Both the position numbers and the translations under genes were made by a program. A DNA stretch of 64,000 bases, from the NCBI RefSeq assembly GCF_004005485.1, contig NZ_RZUL01000001.1:62001-126000 (forward strand). Direction: 5' to 3'. Within the stretch, counting starts at the first letter, position 1; each line of letters begins with the position of its first letter. The notes under the pieces were generated by a model. That model did not search any database. It was not told where the DNA came from and saw only the letters and a list, made by a program, of their open reading frames with translations. This DNA is from Sphingobium algorifonticola (lineage in GTDB: Bacteria > Pseudomonadota > Alphaproteobacteria > Sphingomonadales > Sphingomonadaceae). Of this stretch, positions 28,481 through 37,219 are shown piece after piece.

Positions 28481-29113
28481 TTATTCGCTGGTTTCGGCAG
28501 GGGTCGGGCGCTTGTCGAACACTTCATCGACGATGCCGAACGCCTTGGCCTCATCCGCTTCCATGAAGGTATCGCGGTCCATCGCCTTTTCGATCTCTTC
28601 GATCGGCTTGCCGGTATATTTGGCATAGAGGCTGTTGAGCCGCGCACGGATGCGCAGGATTTCCTTGGCCTGAATCTCGATATCCGATGCCATGCCCTGT
28701 GCCCCGCCGGAAGGCTGATGCACCATGATCCGCGCCTGGCTCAATGCGACTCGCATGCCCGGTTCACCCGCGGCCAGCAGGAAGCTGCCCATGGACGCGG
28801 CCTGGCCGATGCACACGGTGCCGACCTTGGGCCGGATGTACTGCATCGTATCGTGGATCGCCATGCCCGCCGTGACGACCCCGCCCGGCGAGTTAATGTA
28901 CATATAAATGTCCTTCTTCGGATTTTCCGATTCCAGGAACAGCAGTTGCGCGACGATGAGCGAGGCCATTTGGTCTTCCACCTGCCCCGTCACGAAAATG
29001 ATCCGTTCGCGCAGCAGGCGCGAGAAGATGTCGAAGCTGCGCTCGCCCCGGTTCGACTGTTCGATGACGATCGGAACCAGTGCCTGCAAAGGATCTGACA
29101 ATATGTCTCTCAT
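28481..29113 (-). CDS. clpP: ATP-dependent Clp protease proteolytic subunit ClpP
   Basis: Protein of 210 residues. The catalytic triad is Ser107 in [14 protein letters not shown], His132 in [10 protein letters not shown] and Asp181 in AMDRDTFM. A short N-terminal stretch before [16 protein letters not shown] may be a propeptide. It forms the tetradecameric protease chamber for ClpX (next gene). ATG 29113 (MRDILSDPL) follows GAAAGAGC. A sigma-32-type promoter lies 34-65 bp upstream. Confidence 0.97.
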   Translation of the reverse strand: MRDILSDPLQALVPIVIEQSNRGERSFDIFSRLLRERIIFVTGQVEDQMASLIVAQLLFLESENPKKDIYMYINSPGGVVTAGMAIHDTMQYIRPKVGTVCIGQAASMGSFLLAAGEPGMRVALSQARIMVHQPSGGAQGMASDIEIQAKEILRIRARLNSLYAKYTGKPIEEIEKAMDRDTFMEADEAKAFGIVDEVFDKRPTPAETSE

Positions 29114-29146
29114 GATGCTCTTTCGCTTTGTGCTTTTGCCGTGCCC

Positions 29147-29176
29147 TACATCGGGGCAAAGGGGGACGGGTTCAAG
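29147..29176 (-). promoter_or_regulatory. RpoH (sigma-32)-type promoter of clpP
   Basis: On the minus strand CTTGAA (29176-29171), a 14-base spacer and CCCCGATGTA (29156-29147). This follows the heat-shock consensus CTTGAA-N13/15-CCCCATNT closely. The start of transcription would fall about 25 bp upstream of the clpP ATG. Confidence 0.65.
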
Positions 29177-29214
29177 GGGATTAACCGTTGCGCAAGAGGC
29201 GCCCTGCCAAAACG

Positions 29215-30174
29215 CTACCGGTCGCGGGCGAAGTCCGCAGGCGCGCGATGGCCAAGATAGGCCAGCCGCCGCATCTCGCGTCGTCCGCGCACCACCGTAT
29301 CGAGGATAAGGCCGCACATGCCGTTGAGGACGGCGATAATCATGAGGCCGGTGACGAGAATAGCGGTGGGGAAGCGCGGCACCAGCCCGGTTTCGACAAA
29401 GGTGAGGATCAGCGGGACTGCCAGGACAAGCGCGGTGAGCGCAAACAGTGCGCCAACCCCGCCAAAGAACCAGACGGGCCGCTCGATCCGGTACAACTGG
29501 ATGATCGTACGCAGGATGCGCCAGCCGTCACGCCAGGTGCTGAGCTTGCTGACCGATCCTTCCGGGCGCGCGGCATAAGCGGTGATCTGTTCGGACACGG
29601 GCATCGCCAGTTCGAGCGCATGCACGCTCATTTCCGTCTCTATCTCGAACCCCGCCGACAGTACCGGAAAGCTTTTCACGAACCGGCGGGAAAAGATGCG
29701 ATAGCCCGACAGAATATCCGTAAAACTGCGCCCGAACAGGCGACGGAGCAAGCCGGTGAGCAGCAGATTGCCCAGCCGGTGCCCACGGCGATAGGCGGCC
29801 TCCACCTCCGACCTGCGCGCGCCGACGACCATGTCGAGATTGTCGGCGAGCATCGCAGCGATCATGCGCGGGGCGGCGGCAGCTTCGTAAGTCGCGTCGC
29901 CATCGGCCATGACATAAATGTCGGCATCGACATCGGCGAACATGCGGCGCACGACATGGCCCTTGCCCTGTTGCCGCACCGCCCGCACCACGGCCCCGGC
30001 GGCGGCGGCCAGCGCCCGGCTGTCATCGGTGCTGTTGTTGTCGTACACATAGATGGTGGCGTCCGGCAGGGCCGCCGCGAAATCCCGCACCGTCTGCGCG
30101 ATCGCCCCCGCCTCATTGTAACAGGGCAGGATGACGGCGACGCGCGGCTGGGGGATGGTTTCGGACGCAGTCAT
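29215..30174 (-). CDS. Family 2 glycosyltransferase, dolichol/undecaprenyl-phosphate type, with membrane tail
   Basis: Protein of 319 residues. The GT-A domain shows [27 protein letters not shown] and the metal-binding [10 protein letters not shown]. Two membrane segments (about 225-280) follow, as in the DPM1-like/GtrB class that loads a sugar on a polyprenyl phosphate. The acceptor and sugar are not identifiable. ATG 30174 ([11 protein letters not shown]) was chosen; an upstream ATG would add 12 residues lacking family character. It lies downstream of the trigger factor gene, beyond a repeat element. Confidence 0.9.
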   Translation of the reverse strand: MTASETIPQPRVAVILPCYNEAGAIAQTVRDFAAALPDATIYVYDNNSTDDSRALAAAAGAVVRAVRQQGKGHVVRRMFADVDADIYVMADGDATYEAAAAPRMIAAMLADNLDMVVGARRSEVEAAYRRGHRLGNLLLTGLLRRLFGRSFTDILSGYRIFSRRFVKSFPVLSAGFEIETEMSVHALELAMPVSEQITAYAARPEGSVSKLSTWRDGWRILRTIIQLYRIERPVWFFGGVGALFALTALVLAVPLILTFVETGLVPRFPTAILVTGLMIIAVLNGMCGLILDTVVRGRREMRRLAYLGHRAPADFARDR

Positions 30175-30247
30175 GGCCCTGCCTCTACTGCCGACGCCTT
30201 TGCGCAGCAAGCCGTCGGGCCTGCTGCGCTCCAGCGAAACTTACACC

Positions 30248-30340
30248 GTCATCCTGACGAAAGTCAGGATCCATTGGCTCTTGTTTGGAGACATAGCGCA
30301 AACATAGGGCCAATGGATGCTGAAACGAGTTCAGCATGAC
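30248..30340. repeat. Composite two-hairpin intergenic element, copy 2
   Basis: Left arm 30248-30278 (GTCATCCTGACGAAAGTCAG, then GATCCATTGGC) is inverted relative to right arm 30309-30340 (GCCAATGGATGCTGAAACGA, then GTTCAGCATGAC). Each arm folds alone: CCTGAC-GAAA-GTCAGG and TGCTGAA-ACGAG-TTCAGCA. It fills the gap between the trigger factor and glycosyltransferase genes and may also attenuate transcription out of tig. Confidence 0.8.
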
Positions 30341-30371
30341 GCTGTAAAAATCAAATAGCGTACGTCGAGTA

Positions 30372-31958
30372 TCAGGCGTCGGCCTTTTTCGCCTTCGGTG
30401 CGGCCTTCTTGGCCGGCGCCTTCTTTTCTTCTGCGGCGGGTTCAGCCACTTCCGTCTTCGCCGCAGCCGCCTTCTTCGCCGGAGCCTTCTTTGCGGCAGG
30501 CTTCGCTTCGGCTTCTACCGTTTCGGCTTCGTCCTTGGCCGCGGCCTTTTTAGACGCCTTCTTGGGTTTTCCGTCATGGTCGTGATCGTGGCCGCAATCC
30601 GGGCCATGGACATGCGGCTTGATGTCGCCATCCTCTTCCTCGATCGCCGCTTCCAGATCAGCCAGGGTCACGCTGCGATCGGTGATTTCAGCCTTGTCGA
30701 ACAGGAAGTCGACGACCTTGTCCTCATAAAGCGGGGCGCGAAGCTGCGCTGCTGCCATCGGTTCCTGGCGCACATATTGAATGAAACGCTCACGATCCTG
30801 CGGGCCATATTGCTGAGCGGCCTGCATGATGAGGCGGTTCATTTCCGCATCGCTGACCTGCACCCCGTTCGCCTGCCCGATTTCGGAGAGAAGCAGGCCA
30901 AGGCGGACGCGGCGCACCGCGATCGCGCGATAATCGTCCTTGTCCTTTTCCATTTCCGCGAGCGCGGATTCGGGATTTTCATCGTGCCCGGCTTCATGCT
31001 CCAGCTGCGCCCAGATCTGCTGGAACTCGGCCTCGACCATGCTCGGCGGCACGTCGAAGTCATGGGCAGCGGCAAGCTGATCGAGCAGCTTGCGCTTCAT
31101 GTGGGTGCGGGTGAGGCCGTTATGCTCCTGCTCGATCTGCCCCTTGAGCAGTTCGTTCAGCTTTTCGAGACCTTCCAGACCGAGGCCCTTGGCGAAGTCG
31201 TCGTCCAGCCGGGGCTTCGACGAATGGAGGATCGCCTTGACGACGATATCGAAGGTCGCGGCCTTGCCCTTGAGATTTTCGGCATTGTAATCTTCGGGGA
31301 ACGTGACGTTGAGCACCTTCTCGTCCCCGGCCTTCACGCCGATCAGCTGATCCTCGAAGCCGGGGATCAGATTGCCCGATCCGATCTCGACCTTCATGCC
31401 TTCGCCGGTGCCGCCATCGAACGCGACGCCATCGACCTTGCCCACGAAGTCGATGACCACGGTGTCGCCGGTCTTCGCCTTGTGCCCGGCCGGATATTCC
31501 TCGAACGCGCCCTGCTGCGCGGCGATCTTGCCGGCCGCCTCGGCGACTTCGGCGTCGGTCACTTCGACCGTCAGACGTTCCAGTTTCAGTCCGTCGATAT
31601 TCGGCGTGGCCACTTCGGGCAGCACTTCAAGCGCAACCTTGATTTCGGCATCCTTGCCGAAGTCGAAGCCTTCGTCCAGTTCTACGGAAGGCTGCATCGC
31701 GGGGCGCAACTTGTTGTCGGCGAGCAGCTTCTGCACGCCATCCTGGATGGCGCTGTTGAGCGCCTCGCGCTGGAGCGCCTCGCCGTGCATCTTGCGTACC
31801 AGATTGGCGGGTACCTTGCCGGGGCGGAAGCCGGGCATGCGCACCTGCGGCGCCATGGTCTTCACTTCCTGATCGACGCGCGCGTCGATGTCAGCCGACG
31901 TGATGGTCAGGGTATAGGCGCGCTTGAGGCCTTCGTTCAACGTCTCGACAATCTGCAT
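30372..31958 (-). CDS. tig: Trigger factor with long Lys/Ala-rich C-terminal tail
   Basis: Protein of 528 residues, about 80 longer than usual. The ribosome-binding domain (about 1-115, with a PGFRPGKVP signature) is followed by an FKBP-type prolyl isomerase (GDTVVIDFVGKVDG) and a helical chaperone domain. After about 435 there is a His/Asp stretch (HVHGPDCGHDHDHDGK) and then about 70 residues of AKKAPAKKAAA-type repeats ending PKAKKADA. The core folds nascent chains at the ribosome. The tail resembles histone H1-like or metal-binding tails; its function is unknown. ATG 31958 (MQIVETLNEG). tRNA-Leu lies 67 bp upstream on the same strand. Confidence 0.95.
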   Translation of the reverse strand: MQIVETLNEGLKRAYTLTITSADIDARVDQEVKTMAPQVRMPGFRPGKVPANLVRKMHGEALQREALNSAIQDGVQKLLADNKLRPAMQPSVELDEGFDFGKDAEIKVALEVLPEVATPNIDGLKLERLTVEVTDAEVAEAAGKIAAQQGAFEEYPAGHKAKTGDTVVIDFVGKVDGVAFDGGTGEGMKVEIGSGNLIPGFEDQLIGVKAGDEKVLNVTFPEDYNAENLKGKAATFDIVVKAILHSSKPRLDDDFAKGLGLEGLEKLNELLKGQIEQEHNGLTRTHMKRKLLDQLAAAHDFDVPPSMVEAEFQQIWAQLEHEAGHDENPESALAEMEKDKDDYRAIAVRRVRLGLLLSEIGQANGVQVSDAEMNRLIMQAAQQYGPQDRERFIQYVRQEPMAAAQLRAPLYEDKVVDFLFDKAEITDRSVTLADLEAAIEEEDGDIKPHVHGPDCGHDHDHDGKPKKASKKAAAKDEAETVEAEAKPAAKKAPAKKAAAAKTEVAEPAAEEKKAPAKKAAPKAKKADA

Positions 31959-32024
31959 TTTTCCATCAACGCTTTCTGTAAGCTGAAACTTCGTGGCGCA
32001 AAGCCGAGAAGGGCACGGCGTGGC

Positions 32025-32109
32025 TGGTGCGGGCGAAGGGACTCGAACCCCCACATCTTGCGATACCAGAACCTAAATCTGGCGCGTCTACCAGTTTCGC
32101 CACGCCCGC
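32025..32109 (-). tRNA. tRNA-Leu(TAG)
   Basis: The minus strand reads GCGGGCGTGGCGAAACTGG at the 5' end, anticodon arm CCAGATTTAGGTTCTGG with anticodon TAG, a long variable arm as expected for leucine, T arm GGGGGTTCGAGTCCC, and acceptor CGCCCGC-A followed by an encoded CCA. Length 85 nt. Confidence 0.97.
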
Positions 32110-32195
32110 ATCGGTCGCCGGTCGGCGGGCCATAGAACAAGGCTGCGCGAAGGGCAAGCGACAAGGATGCGGGGGGTAAGATGGGGCGTGCCCAA

Positions 32196-32313
32196 TCCTC
32201 CCCTAGAAGGGCAGGTAGCAGGCGAAGCCTGACGGAGGGGTATCACTCTCGCGCCAGGGTAACACCCCTCCACCACCGCTTCGCGGCGCTCCCCCTCCCC
32301 TGCCAGGGGAGGA
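32196..32313. repeat. MITE-like palindromic element of 118 bp
   Basis: Terminal inverted repeats TCCTCCCCT / AGGGGAGGA are perfect over 9 bp and extend imperfectly for about 20. Internal arms GGAGGGGT and ACCCCTCC also pair. It contains no gene and separates tRNA-Leu from the XRE regulator gene. Confidence 0.7.
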
Positions 32314-32321
32314 ACATCGGG

Positions 32322-33713
32322 TCAGTCATTCGCGAACGAAAATGGCGACAGCCCGCGTTCGCGATCGCTGAAACGCAAGGTTCTGCCGCGCGGCGGCGCG
32401 CTCCGCTGGGCGCACAGCGTGCGGGTGCAGGCAGGGCAACCCGGACCGACCGGCTGCGCCTCGGCATCCACCAGATTGAGACCGCGCGCGGCGATCAGCG
32501 GGGCTGCAAACTCCGCTTTCAAGCCAAGCGCAATGCCGAACATCGCGCTGACGCCGGTCTGCAACGCAGCGCCCTGTGCCTGCACGGTGCGGGCAAGGGT
32601 GAACCAGCGTTCGCCATCTTCCAGCGCCACCAACTGCCGCACGATCTCTCCGGGCCGGGCAAACGCGGCGTGGATGTCCCACAGCGGGCAGCGCCCATCC
32701 GCCTCGACCAGCAGCGAGGCGCTGGCCCCCGCATAGCGTTTCGACACCTGGCCGGCGCGATCGAGCCGCAGCATGAAGAAAGGCAGGCCCCGCGCCCCGA
32801 CGCGCTGAAGCGTCGTCAGGCGATGCGCGACCTGTTCGAACCCGGCATTGAAGCGCCGCTGGAGCAGCAGCAGGTCATAGCCGCTGCTTTCGCATGCGCG
32901 CAGGAAACGGGCATAAGGCATCATCAGCGCCGCAGCAAAATAGCCTGTGAGGTGACGCCGGAACAGTCGCTGCGCCGTGCGATCGGCCAGCGCCGCGCCG
33001 GAGACCAAGGCGTTGATTTCCGCCAGCGCCTCCAGATCGGCGAGCAGATAGGCAAGCTGAAAACAGCGCGACGGCCCGTCAAGCATCTCGGAAATCTGGA
33101 GCTGGCGGGCGTGCAGATCGAGCCTGCGCACCGTATCGGGCATGACATCGGCCGGCAGGATGCGGATCGCGAATTGATGCTTCACCCGCAGTCGCTCGGC
33201 AATCGCGCCATAAAGATCGCCGGAGCTGAGGCGCAGTTCGTCGGCCAGCGTCTCGGCCTGCGCATCCAGATCGGCGAAATGGTTACGCCAGCGTTCGATT
33301 TCGCGCCGGACCAGCGCGATCGGCACGGCTTCCTCGGTCGAGGCGCGGGTGCCGCCTTCGACGGCCCGGTCGAACGCGCGGGCGAAGGCCTCGGCACCAT
33401 TGGGCGCTGCGGCGAGCCATTCCTCGATTTCCGTCCGGTCGATGCCGATGTCCGCGAACATCGGATCGGCGAGGCGGCGGCGCAGGCCATCCATCCCACC
33501 GCCCGGCTCGTCGGCCCCCAGTGCGCGCGGATCAAAATCGAACCGGTCGGCGAGGCGGAGCATCAACGCGGCGGACAGCGGGCGCTGGTTGCGCTCGATC
33601 AGGTTGAGGTAGCTGGGCGAAATATCGAGCGCCGCGGCCAGCGCGACCTGAGTCAGCCCCGCCCCGCGCCGCAGCCGTCGCACCGCATGTCCCGCCAGAA
33701 GTTTCTCCGCCAT
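32322..33713 (-). CDS. XRE-family regulator with ImmA-like and short-chain-acyl (DUF2083) domains
   Basis: Protein of 463 residues. An N-terminal helix-turn-helix (about 10-65, GLTQVALAAALDISPSYLNLIERN) precedes an IrrE/ImmA-like domain (about 150-290) that lacks a clear HExxH, then a C-terminal domain ending in a cysteine cluster (GPGCPACTRTLC). This is the RamB/PrpR/ScfR layout, whose members sense acyl-CoA and control the glyoxylate or methylcitrate pathways. No such pathway gene is beside it. Direct repeats at 33731 and 33784 in its promoter are probable binding sites. Confidence 0.88.
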   Translation of the reverse strand: MAEKLLAGHAVRRLRRGAGLTQVALAAALDISPSYLNLIERNQRPLSAALMLRLADRFDFDPRALGADEPGGGMDGLRRRLADPMFADIGIDRTEIEEWLAAAPNGAEAFARAFDRAVEGGTRASTEEAVPIALVRREIERWRNHFADLDAQAETLADELRLSSGDLYGAIAERLRVKHQFAIRILPADVMPDTVRRLDLHARQLQISEMLDGPSRCFQLAYLLADLEALAEINALVSGAALADRTAQRLFRRHLTGYFAAALMMPYARFLRACESSGYDLLLLQRRFNAGFEQVAHRLTTLQRVGARGLPFFMLRLDRAGQVSKRYAGASASLLVEADGRCPLWDIHAAFARPGEIVRQLVALEDGERWFTLARTVQAQGAALQTGVSAMFGIALGLKAEFAAPLIAARGLNLVDAEAQPVGPGCPACTRTLCAQRSAPPRGRTLRFSDRERGLSPFSFAND

Positions 33714-33730
33714 ATTCGCTACATTGTCAC

Positions 33731-33795
33731 ATTATTTACAAAACAACAAGGTGATTTGCGATTATTGCGACCTGTACACCGCAATTATTTACAAA
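33731..33795. promoter_or_regulatory. Pair of 12-bp direct repeats in the divergent promoter region
   Basis: ATTATTTACAAA occurs exactly at 33731-33742 and 33784-33795, spaced 53 bp start to start. The GC-poor block lies between the XRE regulator and the divergent 50-aa gene. RamB/PrpR-type regulators bind short A/T-rich sites of this kind, so an operator is likely. Confidence 0.55.
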
Positions 33796-33889
33796 TATCG
33801 TGGCTCATCCGGTCGGCCGCGGGTAAATCCTCAGGCAACGCCCCGCTGCGAGGGGCTGACCTGACACGATATGCCCTAGGAGACGCAAG

Positions 33890-34042
33890 ATGACCGAACC
33901 CACCCGTTCCCGCGCCGTCTTTTCGACGGAAGATTTCTCGCTGATGAAGGAAGCGATCGCCGACTACATCAAGAAGATCGCCGACGAGCCGAAGTCTTCC
34001 AAGTTCAGCAACCTTTACCATCGCCTCGGCCGCCTGGGCTGA
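33890..34042 (+). CDS. Small conserved-looking 50-aa protein
   Basis: Fifty residues, MTEPTRSRAVFSTEDFSLMK and onwards, charged and helical, ending in SNLYHRLGRLG. AGGAG lies 6 bp before the ATG. I do not recognise a function. It is divergent from the acyl-sensing XRE regulator and shares the direct-repeat region, and is followed by two strong hairpins, so it appears to be a complete regulated transcription unit. Confidence 0.7.
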   Translation: MTEPTRSRAVFSTEDFSLMKEAIADYIKKIADEPKSSKFSNLYHRLGRLG

Positions 34043-34052
34043 ACGATACAGA

Positions 34053-34109
34053 CTTCCTGGGGAGGAAGGCGAAGCCCGTCACGATGCGCAAGACATCGTG
34101 GCGGGTTTC
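34053..34109 (+). terminator. Tandem hairpins after the 50-aa gene
   Basis: CTTCCT-GGGG-AGGAAG (34053-34068) is followed by a 16-bp stem with G-U pairs, GAAGCCCGTCACGATG (34071-34086) against CATCGTGGCGGGTTTC (34094-34109). No long T run follows, so this is a terminator-like or RNA-stabilising structure. Confidence 0.5.
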
Positions 34110-34205
34110 GCTCGTCTGCGGGGCGTCGTCCGCGGTGAGATTTTGTTCACCCTTGTCGTGCTAGGGCTTGGGCAACCTTCTTGTTCAGGATGATGGCCCA
34201 AGCCG

Positions 34206-34568
34206 ATGTACAAGATTTTCGCCCTCGTCGTGTTGCTGGGTGCACCTGTACTGGTGACGGTGATCGACAATCTGCTGCCCAAAAAGCCGGTTGTGGCGCA
34301 GGTAGACAGCCGTGGCTTTGCCGACAAAGGCGAGGCCGGATCGACATCGAGAGCAGCGCCCTCCGCACCTTTCGTCGCCAGCGCAGCACCATCGGTGGCC
34401 GGTGTTCCCGCACTCGATCCCACGGGTATCGCGCCCGCGCCGATGCTGGACCCCGGCTCCGCGCCACAATCCGTTCCTGAACCGGCAACGTCGGCCGTGC
34501 CGCTAGGCGAGGCCTTCGTGCCCCCTCCGCCAGGCGCGGACATGAGCGCGGACGACGACCGACCTTAA
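34206..34568 (+). CDS. Hypothetical exported or anchored Pro/Ala-rich protein
   Basis: Protein of 120 residues. The N-terminus MYKIFALVVLLGAPVLVTVI is a signal anchor, followed by a low-complexity region rich in Ala, Pro and Ser and an acidic end (GADMSADDDRP). There is no cysteine and no recognisable domain. It resembles a periplasmic linker protein fixed in the inner membrane. The function is unknown. It is convergent with the M20 amidohydrolase gene. Confidence 0.65.
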   Translation: MYKIFALVVLLGAPVLVTVIDNLLPKKPVVAQVDSRGFADKGEAGSTSRAAPSAPFVASAAPSVAGVPALDPTGIAPAPMLDPGSAPQSVPEPATSAVPLGEAFVPPPPGADMSADDDRP

Positions 34569-34629
34569 TGCCGCACCTCAGCCAGGGAAGCGGACGGCCA
34601 GCCTTGCGTCAGCCTGGCCCTTCCTGAGC

Positions 34630-35946
34630 CTAGCCCTTCTTCAGAATGTCGAGCGCGGCGACGGTGAGGGCTTCGGCGGCCGTCGGTACGACCTTTTCCG
34701 CGTCGGGTGCCCAGAAGGGGCTGTGCAGCGACGGCAGGTTTACCTCGCCTTTCGCCGACTTGGCCATTTGCGCCGCCGGAACGCCGCCGACCCAGAAAAT
34801 GAAGCTGTTGATCGACTTGTCCGCGCGATAGAAGCGGCTGAAATCTTCGCCGCCCATCGCGGCAGGCGCCTGAACGACGCGATCCTTGCCAAAATGCGCC
34901 GCAAACAGCGCCGCCATTTTTTCCGCAAAAGCCGGCGGATTATAGGCTGCGGGGGTGAACTCATCCTTCACCTCCACCACCGGCATCTTGTCCTCAGGCA
35001 GGCCGGAGGCGATCGCTTCCCCCCGGGCGATCCGCTTGATGCCCTCGATCAATGCGGCGCGGGTTTCATCCGAATAGCTACGCACGGTGAGCAGCAGAGT
35101 CGCCTCGTCCGGGATGATGTTGTGCTTGGCACCGGCACGGAAGCTGCCGACGGTAACGACGGCGGGGTCCTGCGGCGATCGTTCGCGGCTGATCAGCGTT
35201 TGCAGCGATGTGACGATTTTCGCGCCCAGTACGATCGGGTCGCGCGTTGTTTGCGGATAGGCACCATGGCCGCCGACCCCCTTCACGACGATGTCCACAC
35301 TATCGACATTGGCCAGTGCGAAACCCGGCGTCCAGGCGATCTGCCCGGCCGCGAAATTGGCGGCATCGTGAAAGGCTATGGCATGGGTCGGTTTGGGGAA
35401 GCGGGTGTAGAGGCCATCCTCCAGCATCATCCGCGCGCCCTTCCCCGTTTCCTCGGCAGGCTGAAGGATCATGACGAGCGTTCCAGACCAGCCGGTCTTG
35501 TTCGCCGACAGCAGCTTGGCGGTTTCGACCCAGGCGGCCATATGCGTATCATGTCCGCAGGCGTGCATGACGCCGCTTTCGATGCCGTCGCCGGTCGTCG
35601 CCCGCACTTTCGATGCGAAAGCCAGGCCGGTCTGCTCGACCACCGGCAGGCCATCCATGTCGGCACGGATCATCAGCACCGGACCGGGGCCGTTCTTCAT
35701 CACCGCGACCACGCCGGTGCCGCCGACTTTCTCGGTCACCGTAAAACCCATCGCCTTGACGCGCGCGGCGAGCTTGGCGGCGGTCTGCACTTCCTGGCCC
35801 GACAGTTCGGGGCTGGCATGAAGGTCACGATAGAGCGCCATCATTGCGGGGGTATCCGCCTTGATCGTGGCGGATATGTCCTGCGCGACGGCGGGCGTGG
35901 CGAGGATAAGCGGGATTGCGGCCAGAACGGCCGGTGTGATGCGCAT
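34630..35946 (-). CDS. Secreted M20-family amidohydrolase (aminoacylase/carboxypeptidase type)
   Basis: Protein of 438 residues with a signal peptide (MRITPAVLAAIPLILATPAV, cut near AVAQ). The M20D metal site motif HACGHDTHMAAW and AEETGKGARMML are visible; the dimerisation domain lies in the middle. Such enzymes cleave N-acyl amino acids, amidated indole acids or peptides, here in the periplasm. The substrate is unknown. ATG 35946 is preceded by AGGGAG. The LysR gene is 50 bp upstream in the same direction and may share the transcript. Confidence 0.93.
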   Translation of the reverse strand: MRITPAVLAAIPLILATPAVAQDISATIKADTPAMMALYRDLHASPELSGQEVQTAAKLAARVKAMGFTVTEKVGGTGVVAVMKNGPGPVLMIRADMDGLPVVEQTGLAFASKVRATTGDGIESGVMHACGHDTHMAAWVETAKLLSANKTGWSGTLVMILQPAEETGKGARMMLEDGLYTRFPKPTHAIAFHDAANFAAGQIAWTPGFALANVDSVDIVVKGVGGHGAYPQTTRDPIVLGAKIVTSLQTLISRERSPQDPAVVTVGSFRAGAKHNIIPDEATLLLTVRSYSDETRAALIEGIKRIARGEAIASGLPEDKMPVVEVKDEFTPAAYNPPAFAEKMAALFAAHFGKDRVVQAPAAMGGEDFSRFYRADKSINSFIFWVGGVPAAQMAKSAKGEVNLPSLHSPFWAPDAEKVVPTAAEALTVAALDILKKG

Positions 35947-35996
35947 CGATGGTTCTCCCTTGCTGGGTGGCAGCATAAGCGGAAAATCAGGCGCGA

Positions 35997-36902
35997 CTAG
36001 AGGGCGTGTGCGGCCTCTTCGCTGGCGAAGGTGGTCGCGAGCCAGTCCCTGAAGGCCTTGACCTTCGGCACGTTGCGGTTGTGCGGGGGATGGACGATCC
36101 AGTAGCGCATCGGGTGGAGGACCTGCGAAGGCATGGCCTCCACCAGCAGCCCGGCCCGTATCTCCGCCTGCCACAGGCGCACGCTCAGGATCGCGATCCC
36201 CTGTCCCGCGATCGCGAGCCGCCCTTCCATCGCTTGCGAATCAAGGGAAATGCCCCCGCGCGGCACATCGCCCGACAGCGGCGCACCCATCTGCGTGAAC
36301 CAGTCGTGCCACCATATGTCGTCGGGCGTCATGCGCGGCTGATGATGGAGTTCCGCCGCGCTGCTGAACGGGCCGTGCTGCGCCAGAAAGGCGGGGCTGC
36401 ACATCGGGGCGATCCGGTTGACCATGATCTCCCGGCAGTCGAGGTCCGGCCAGCTTCCTGCCCGGCCCCCGCGAATGGCGATATCGACACCGTCGCGGGC
36501 GAAATCCACCCAGCTGTCCGACATATGCAGGCGCACCGCCAGATCGGGATGACGCATCTGGAAAGCGCCAATCCGCGGAGCAAGCCACAGGGTTGCAAAG
36601 CTGTTGGTCGTGCTGATCGTCAGGACAGAGGCGTCCTCCCCCGCGAGCGCGGCAAAGCCGCTGCGCATATCGTCAAAAGCACGGCTGATGACGGGGGACA
36701 GCGCCTGCCCCTTGTCGGTGAGGGCGATGCGGCGACCCGTCCGCTGGAAAAGCGACACCCCCAGCCGGTCTTCCAGCGCCTTGATCTGATAGCTGACCGC
36801 GGCCTGCGTCATGCCAAGTTCCTGCGCGGCGGCCGTGAAGTTTTCGAGCCGGGCGGCGGCCTCGAACACGCGGACGGCGGCAAGCGGGGGGAGTGTCTGC
36901 AT
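35997..36902 (-). CDS. LysR-family regulator, GcvA-like
   Basis: Protein of 301 residues. A winged helix-turn-helix (about 1-65: LPPLAAVRVFEAAARLENFT, AVSYQIKALEDRLGVSLF) and a periplasmic-binding-like effector domain follow the GcvA/AmpR subclass, with the typical LPPLAAVRVFEAAAR start. The effector is unknown. It lies upstream of the M20 amidohydrolase and may control it, although LysR targets are more often divergent; the divergent neighbour is a 49-aa open frame. Confidence 0.92.
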   Translation of the reverse strand: MQTLPPLAAVRVFEAAARLENFTAAAQELGMTQAAVSYQIKALEDRLGVSLFQRTGRRIALTDKGQALSPVISRAFDDMRSGFAALAGEDASVLTISTTNSFATLWLAPRIGAFQMRHPDLAVRLHMSDSWVDFARDGVDIAIRGGRAGSWPDLDCREIMVNRIAPMCSPAFLAQHGPFSSAAELHHQPRMTPDDIWWHDWFTQMGAPLSGDVPRGGISLDSQAMEGRLAIAGQGIAILSVRLWQAEIRAGLLVEAMPSQVLHPMRYWIVHPPHNRNVPKVKAFRDWLATTFASEEAAHAL

Positions 36903-37009
36903 GACGCAATACATAAGCTGTGCTGATATAGCCGTCCATCCTTTTGTTGGCCTTTCCCTTAGGTTTCCGGGCAATGGAGAGAGGCAAAGCGACGACACAG
37001 GAGGACGTT

Positions 37010-37159
37010 ATGCGCGATGAAAATGATATGCGGATGCTGGAGGCGCATCGGGCAGCTATAGGCGATGCCATCGATGCGCTGATCGGCCGGATCATGCAGG
37101 CATTCGAAGTGCTCCACCGCATCGAATGGTCCGCGCCGTGGCGCAACGGACGATGCTGA
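37010..37159 (+). CDS. Possible 49-aa protein
   Basis: ATG 37010 is preceded by GGAGGA at good spacing. It encodes MRDENDMRMLEAHRAAIGDA and about 30 more residues, a charged helical peptide ending PWRNGRC. It resembles no family I know. It is divergent from the LysR gene and 60 bp before otsB. The good ribosome binding site is the main support. Confidence 0.45.
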   Translation: MRDENDMRMLEAHRAAIGDAIDALIGRIMQAFEVLHRIEWSAPWRNGRC

Positions 37160-37219
37160 TTGTGCGGAAGCGGGCAGTTGCGGGGTTGCGTCGGGCGAAG
37201 CGCGCCCCATTATGGGGCG

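Noticed and set aside
32181-33893. Plus-strand open frame of 570 codons
   Set aside because: Antisense to the XRE regulator and starts inside the palindromic repeat; no family features.
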